This document shows positions 13,777 to 16,492 of a DNA stretch of 16,492 nt, piece after piece. The translations under genes and the position numbers were made by a program. How positions within the stretch are numbered: the first letter of the stretch is position 1; each line of letters begins with the position of its first letter. Origin of the DNA: JAWXVD01 sp044425705 (GTDB lineage: Bacteria > Bacillota > Clostridia > Lachnospirales > Lachnospiraceae); assembly GCA_044425705.1 (NCBI GenBank), contig JAWXVD010000075.1, positions 1 to 16,492 on the forward strand. The letters are read 5' to 3'. The notes under the pieces were generated by a model. That model made no database searches. It had not been told where the DNA came from and saw only the letters and a list, made by a program, of their open reading frames with translations.

Positions 13777-13997
13777 AAGTTGCCTCTTCGAGCCAAAGTT
13801 GCCAAGCTGAGAGAAAGTGATGGTTATAGTGTGAAAAATAAGATTTTTCACACGGCAATTTGTCTCTTTCGAGACAAAGTTGCCAGACTGAGAGAAAGTG
13901 ATGGTTATAGTGTGAAAAATAAGATTTTTCACACGGCAATTTGTCTCTTTCGAGACAAAGTTGCCAGACTGAGAGAAAGTGATGGTTATAGTGTGAA
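13777..13997 (+). repeat. Hairpin repeat array with two perfect 81-bp units at the spoIIIAE start
   Basis: Units 13829-13909 and 13910-13990 are identical over all 81 bases. A degenerate partial unit precedes them (13777-13828) and the first seven bases of a further unit (13991-13997) merge into spoIIIAE. Each unit has stem 1, GTGTGAAAAAT with ATTTTTCACAC around AAG; stem 2, GGCAATTTGTCTC with GAGACAAAGTTGCC around TTTC (one bulge); then the core GAGAGAAAGTGATGGTTA. Because 81 is a multiple of three, the spoIIIAE frame stays open through the array (27 residues per unit), and each unit offers an in-frame GTG at 13831, 13912 and 13993. Confidence 0.93.
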
Positions 13998-15045
13998 TGT
14001 AACAGATATATTTCAACAATATGGGCTGGATGATTTAGAACAGAGTGTAGATATTTTATTTCCTGATTGGAACTTACAAATATATGAGTTGTTTCAGTTG
14101 ATTATGACAGGAAATATTGGTCAAGTTTGGGAAAAAGTAGGGAAAGAATTTCTGACCATGGCAGTAGGTGAAATTGCAGGCATAAAAACGGTTTTGGTAA
14201 TTATTTTAATACTAGGAATTGTATCAGGAATTTTATCTAATTTTTCGGATTTATTTGAAAATCATCAAGTTGCAGATATAGCATTTTATATCAATTATAT
14301 TATTTTGATTATTTTACTTATGGAAATTTTTTCGAATACGTTACAGGTGGCAGAAAACACCTTGATGGAATTGGTAGAATTTGTACAATTCTTTTTGCCT
14401 ACCTACTTTCTGACGATTACAGCGGCAAATGGAGGGACAACGGCGATTACATATTATCAGTTGATGTTATTTGTTGTGTTTTTTGTAGAGCGTGTCCTAT
14501 ATACCATTTTTGTGCCAAGTGTTAGCTGTTTTATGATGTTAGTGATTTTAAATGGAATATGGGAAGAGGAAAAGTTAACGGCTATGTTAACGATGGTAAA
14601 AAAGGGAATTAGTGCTTTATTAAAAGGTATGGTTGTTTTTGTTATGGGAATCGGAATGATTCAGTCTATGATTGCACCAGTGATCGATTCTTTGAAAACT
14701 ACTGCTGTAGAAAAAACAGTAACAGCCATTCCTGGTATTGGAGATTTGGCAGGAGGAGCATGGCAAATGGTTTTTACCACAGCAGTCTTAGTGAAAAATA
14801 GTGCAGGTCTCTTAATGATGATATTGTTGATCGTTCTCTGTGGTTTGCCTTTATTAAAACTGTTTTGTATTATGGTAATGTTAAAAGGTGGAGCAGGATT
14901 TATAGGATTGATTGCAGATAAAAGGATGACAGAAAGTGTGAATAAGGTGGGAGATGGTGTTGCATTATTATTGCAAATTGTATTTACAGCAAATGTATTT
15001 TTTATGATATTGATCGCTGTAGCAGCATGTACCATCAATCGGTAA
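13993..15045 (+). CDS. spoIIIAE: Stage III sporulation protein AE, lacking a visible signal peptide
   Basis: Polytopic membrane subunit of the SpoIIIA channel. From GTG 13993 it has 350 residues. An N-terminal polar segment (VTDIFQQYGLDDLEQSVDIL) is followed by several hydrophobic helices, beginning TVLVIILILGIVSGILSN. The family-typical AIPGIGDLAGGAWQM region and a C-terminal set of helices ending AVAACTINR follow. Bacillus SpoIIIAE (about 399 residues) begins with a cleaved signal peptide. Here the homologous part starts straight after a nucleotide repeat array and no hydrophobic signal is visible in this frame. The frame is open back to 13717, but that would overlap spoIIIAD and add repeat-encoded residues. 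The real start (13993, 13912 or 13831) is uncertain; the identity of the gene is not. Confidence 0.87.
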   Translation: MNVTDIFQQYGLDDLEQSVDILFPDWNLQIYELFQLIMTGNIGQVWEKVGKEFLTMAVGEIAGIKTVLVIILILGIVSGILSNFSDLFENHQVADIAFYINYIILIILLMEIFSNTLQVAENTLMELVEFVQFFLPTYFLTITAANGGTTAITYYQLMLFVVFFVERVLYTIFVPSVSCFMMLVILNGIWEEEKLTAMLTMVKKGISALLKGMVVFVMGIGMIQSMIAPVIDSLKTTAVEKTVTAIPGIGDLAGGAWQMVFTTAVLVKNSAGLLMMILLIVLCGLPLLKLFCIMVMLKGGAGFIGLIADKRMTESVNKVGDGVALLLQIVFTANVFFMILIAVAACTINR

Positions 15046-15065
15046 TGTAGGAAATGCATAGTACT

Positions 15066-15130
15066 GTATGAATAAGTATATTCACTGCATAGTGCGTAGT
15101 AACCACTTTGAGAAAGTGATGGTTGTTAAA
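15066..15130 (+). repeat. Degenerate hairpin repeat copy before spoIIIAF
   Basis: Same order as the spoIIIAE unit. First comes a TGAATA/TATTCA stem (15069-15084), then a stem AACCA-CTTT with AAAG-TGA-TGGTT (15101-15124, loop GAG). The latter contains the core GAGAAAGTGATGGTTGTTAA. The upstream part is only weakly similar. The spoIIIAF ribosome binding site AAAGGA follows directly. Confidence 0.55.
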
Positions 15131-15143
15131 ATGAAAGGACGAT

Positions 15144-15662
15144 ATGGCAGAAAAATTTCTAGAGGTATTAAAAGAAGTGGGAATATTTTTAATCATCGGA
15201 CAAACGATTCTTCATTTTAGTCCAGCTAAAAAGTATGAAAAATATATGAAGATGATGATTAGCATTATGGTTATGACACAATTGATGATTCCGATTGTTT
15301 CAATATTTAATGCAGATTTAGAGGGAGTTATGGAAAATGAATTAAATAAATATATGGAAGAATTAAGTGAATTTGAACAACAACAAAACATTTTAGAAGC
15401 CCAGATGTTAGAATACAGCCAACAAGAATATACAATATTTCAACAGGAAATGGAGCAAAGTTTAGAGGGAATATTGCAGCAGGAAGATGAAAATCAGAAT
15501 CAAGTAGAAGAATTGCAGCAAGAACAAAATCAGAGTCAGATAGACCAGTTGCAGAAGGAAGATGAAAATCAGAATCAAGTAGAAGAATTGCAGCAAGAAG
15601 ATGAAAGGATAGAAAGCATCAAGTCTGTAGAGGTAGAAAAAATTGAAATATTATTAGAATGA
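15144..15662 (+). CDS. spoIIIAF: Stage III sporulation protein AF, with Gln/Glu-rich repeats
   Basis: Membrane-anchored component of the SpoIIIA complex whose C-terminal domain in Bacillus has a ring-building fold. Two transmembrane helices (about 8-26 and 36-54) with the family-typical KKYEKYMKMMISIMVM between or within them identify it. The remainder, residues 60-172, is extracytoplasmic in the family. Here it is mostly an acidic Gln/Glu/Asn-rich helix, with LQQEDENQNQVEELQQE at 111-127 and again at 136-152. Only a short beta-like end, KSVEVEKIEILLE, is visible. Length 172 versus about 206 in Bacillus. The usual ring-building domain seems shortened or displaced. The SD AAAGGA is just before the ATG. 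The gene lies between AE and AG in the conserved order. Confidence 0.85.
   Translation: MAEKFLEVLKEVGIFLIIGQTILHFSPAKKYEKYMKMMISIMVMTQLMIPIVSIFNADLEGVMENELNKYMEELSEFEQQQNILEAQMLEYSQQEYTIFQQEMEQSLEGILQQEDENQNQVEELQQEQNQSQIDQLQKEDENQNQVEELQQEDERIESIKSVEVEKIEILLE
15474..15599 (+). repeat. 75-bp duplication inside spoIIIAF
   Basis: 15474-15524 and 15549-15599 match at 50 of 51 positions, with a period of 75 bp (25 codons). The spacer between them is also Gln-rich. It is an in-frame duplication that lengthens a predicted coiled-coil. Confidence 0.9.
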
Positions 15663-15664
15663 CT

Positions 15665-15766
15665 CTAGAAATCCACATATCAAAGATTTCTAGGGTACAT
15701 TAGATGGTTCGGGGTAACAGTTGTGTACATAAAAATGTAACTTTCAGCTTATAGCTGAATAGTTAC
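15665..15766 (+). repeat. Two hairpins in the spoIIIAF-spoIIIAG gap
   Basis: First, CTAGAAATC (15665-15673) pairs with GATTTCTAG (15685-15693). Second, GTAACTTTCAGC (15737-15748) pairs with GCTGAATAGTTAC (15754-15766) with one bulged T. The second belongs to the repeat also found after pnp (shared GTAACAGTT and the 20-mer ending CTTTCAG). No T run follows either, so neither looks like a terminator. They may tune the ratio of spoIIIAF to spoIIIAG. Confidence 0.6.
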
Positions 15767-15779
15767 GGTCAGGGGGATT

Positions 15780-16442
15780 ATGAAAGACTGGTTTTCGCAA
15801 GAAGATAAGGAAAAACATACAGAAGAAGAACAAGAACTGATAAATAAGAAGATAGATCTAAAGAGATACCTGACCAGAGACAATATGATTATAGTGGTAT
15901 TGATAGGGGTTCTTCTTTTTATTATTGCGATTCCTACAGGTGACGGGACTGAGAGTACATCTATGATGGTAAAGGAAGACTTAGAGGTAGAAAAAGAAGA
16001 AATAAAAGAAATAATGAATGAAGCTATAGAAGCAGAAGATGAAGAGGAATTTTATGAGGTGTTAGAGAGAAGATTGGAAGAAGTACTATCTTTTATGGAA
16101 GGGGTAGGAGAAGTGAAAGTGATGATTACCATAGCAGCCTCAGAAGAAATTGTAATAGAAAAAGATAGCCCAAGTGTACGGAATAATACAACAGAGAATG
16201 ATAGTGATGGTGGCAGTCGAACTATTAGTGAAGTGGAAATGGATGAAACGACTATTTATGAAACAAAGGAAGATGGTACATTAGCACCAGTGATAGTTAA
16301 AATAATAGAACCAGAAATTGAAGGCGTGGTGGTGATTGCAGAAGGTGGAGGAGATGTACACGTACAAAATAATATTACAGAAACAATTCAGTCATTATTT
16401 GATATTAACGTGAATAAAATAAAAGTAGTAAAGATGAAGTAA
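15780..16442 (+). CDS. spoIIIAG: Stage III sporulation protein AG
   Basis: Ring-forming subunit of the feeding-tube channel in the space between mother cell and forespore membranes. The 220 residues (Bacillus 229) comprise a charged cytoplasmic N-terminus, a single transmembrane helix (about 36-52, IIVVLIGVLLFIIAI) and a soluble domain. The soluble domain opens with LERRLEEVLSFMEGVGEVKVMI, has a long insertion (ENDSDGGSRTISEVEM onward) and ends with PEIEGVVVIAEGGGDVHVQN and INVNKIKVVKMK. This is the complete ring-building motif layout, including the family's extended beta insert. AGGGGG lies 3 nt from the ATG, rather close. The stop lies 25 nt before the spoIIIAH start. Confidence 0.95.
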   Translation: MKDWFSQEDKEKHTEEEQELINKKIDLKRYLTRDNMIIVVLIGVLLFIIAIPTGDGTESTSMMVKEDLEVEKEEIKEIMNEAIEAEDEEEFYEVLERRLEEVLSFMEGVGEVKVMITIAASEEIVIEKDSPSVRNNTTENDSDGGSRTISEVEMDETTIYETKEDGTLAPVIVKIIEPEIEGVVVIAEGGGDVHVQNNITETIQSLFDINVNKIKVVKMK

Positions 16443-16467
16443 AAGATGAAGAGTAGGAGTGAGAGTA

Positions 16468-16492
16468 TTGAAACGTAACCAAATTATGATTA
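16468..16492 (+). CDS. spoIIIAH: Stage III sporulation protein AH, 5' end only
   Basis: A TTG start at 16468 with AGGAG (16455-16459) 8 nt upstream opens the frame MKRNQIMI, which runs off the window. MKRNQ(I/V)MIT is the typical N-terminus of clostridial SpoIIIAH, and the position after spoIIIAG fits. In the family it has one transmembrane helix and an extracytoplasmic ring-building domain that binds forespore SpoIIQ (or its clostridial counterpart). Only eight codons are visible. Confidence 0.8.

Noticed and set aside
13717..13992. SpoIIIAE starting at ATG 13717
   Set aside because: The first 59 bases overlap spoIIIAD, the residues have no likeness to SpoIIIAE, and the remainder is hairpin repeat; the frame is open only because the unit is 81 bp.
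13768..14019. Minus-strand frame of 83 residues
   Set aside because: It is made entirely of the repeat read on the other strand, with no SD and no family.

Overview
The window is low-GC (mostly A/T-ending codons) chromosomal DNA from a spore-forming, anaerobic Gram-positive bacterium. The conserved order infB-rbfA-nrnA-truB-ribF-(insert)-rpsO-pnp, the presence of a spoIIIA operon, a pyruvate-formate-lyase-type glycyl radical protein and the Asn/Arg/Gly/Gln-rich N-terminus of IF2 point to a clostridium, most likely a Lachnospiraceae (cluster XIVa) gut-type organism. The family assignment is inference from gene content; there is no rRNA to confirm it.

Layout. (1) Positions 1-5735: the 3' part of the nusA-infB-type translation and RNA operon, all on +: infB (5' end cut off), rbfA, nrnA (DHH phosphatase/nanoRNase), truB and ribF. 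Gaps before rbfA and truB carry hairpins. (2) 5718-8458: an accessory pair inserted between ribF and rpsO. It comprises a secreted SH3-SH3-NlpC/P60 cell-wall hydrolase with its own strong sigmaA-type promoter and a polytopic GT-C/GT39-like glycosyltransferase. (3) 8485-11029: rpsO with its own promoter and terminator, then pnp. (4) 11098-11504: a bidirectional terminator and, on the minus strand, an 80-residue stand-alone glycyl radical domain protein (GrcA/YfiD-like) with a clear promoter and a perfect Shine-Dalgarno. (5) 11664-16492: the sporulation operon spoIIIAA-AB-AC-AD-AE-AF-AG and the first codons of spoIIIAH (window ends). It encodes the mother-cell half of the SpoIIIA-SpoIIQ feeding-tube channel.

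Functionally, block 1 plus rpsO/pnp handles translation initiation, ribosome maturation, tRNA modification, flavin cofactor synthesis and RNA turnover. The accessory pair is envelope-directed. The minus-strand gene probably protects or repairs pyruvate formate-lyase. The spoIIIA genes act only during engulfment.

The most unusual signal is a family of hairpin-bearing repeats sitting directly at gene starts of the spoIIIA operon. The repeats end in a GAGAGAAAGTGATGGTTA core. There is an array with two perfect 81-bp units at the start of spoIIIAE, an 80%-identical copy before spoIIIAD, and shorter or degenerate copies before spoIIIAF, spoIIIAA and the glycosyltransferase gene. In spoIIIAE the repeat occupies the place where a signal peptide would be expected. 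A second, different intergenic repeat follows pnp and recurs between spoIIIAF and spoIIIAG. Two of the coding genes (infB, spoIIIAF) also contain recently duplicated low-complexity repeats, and the glycosyltransferase stop region is an exact 21-bp tandem duplication, so the locus shows much short-range duplication.
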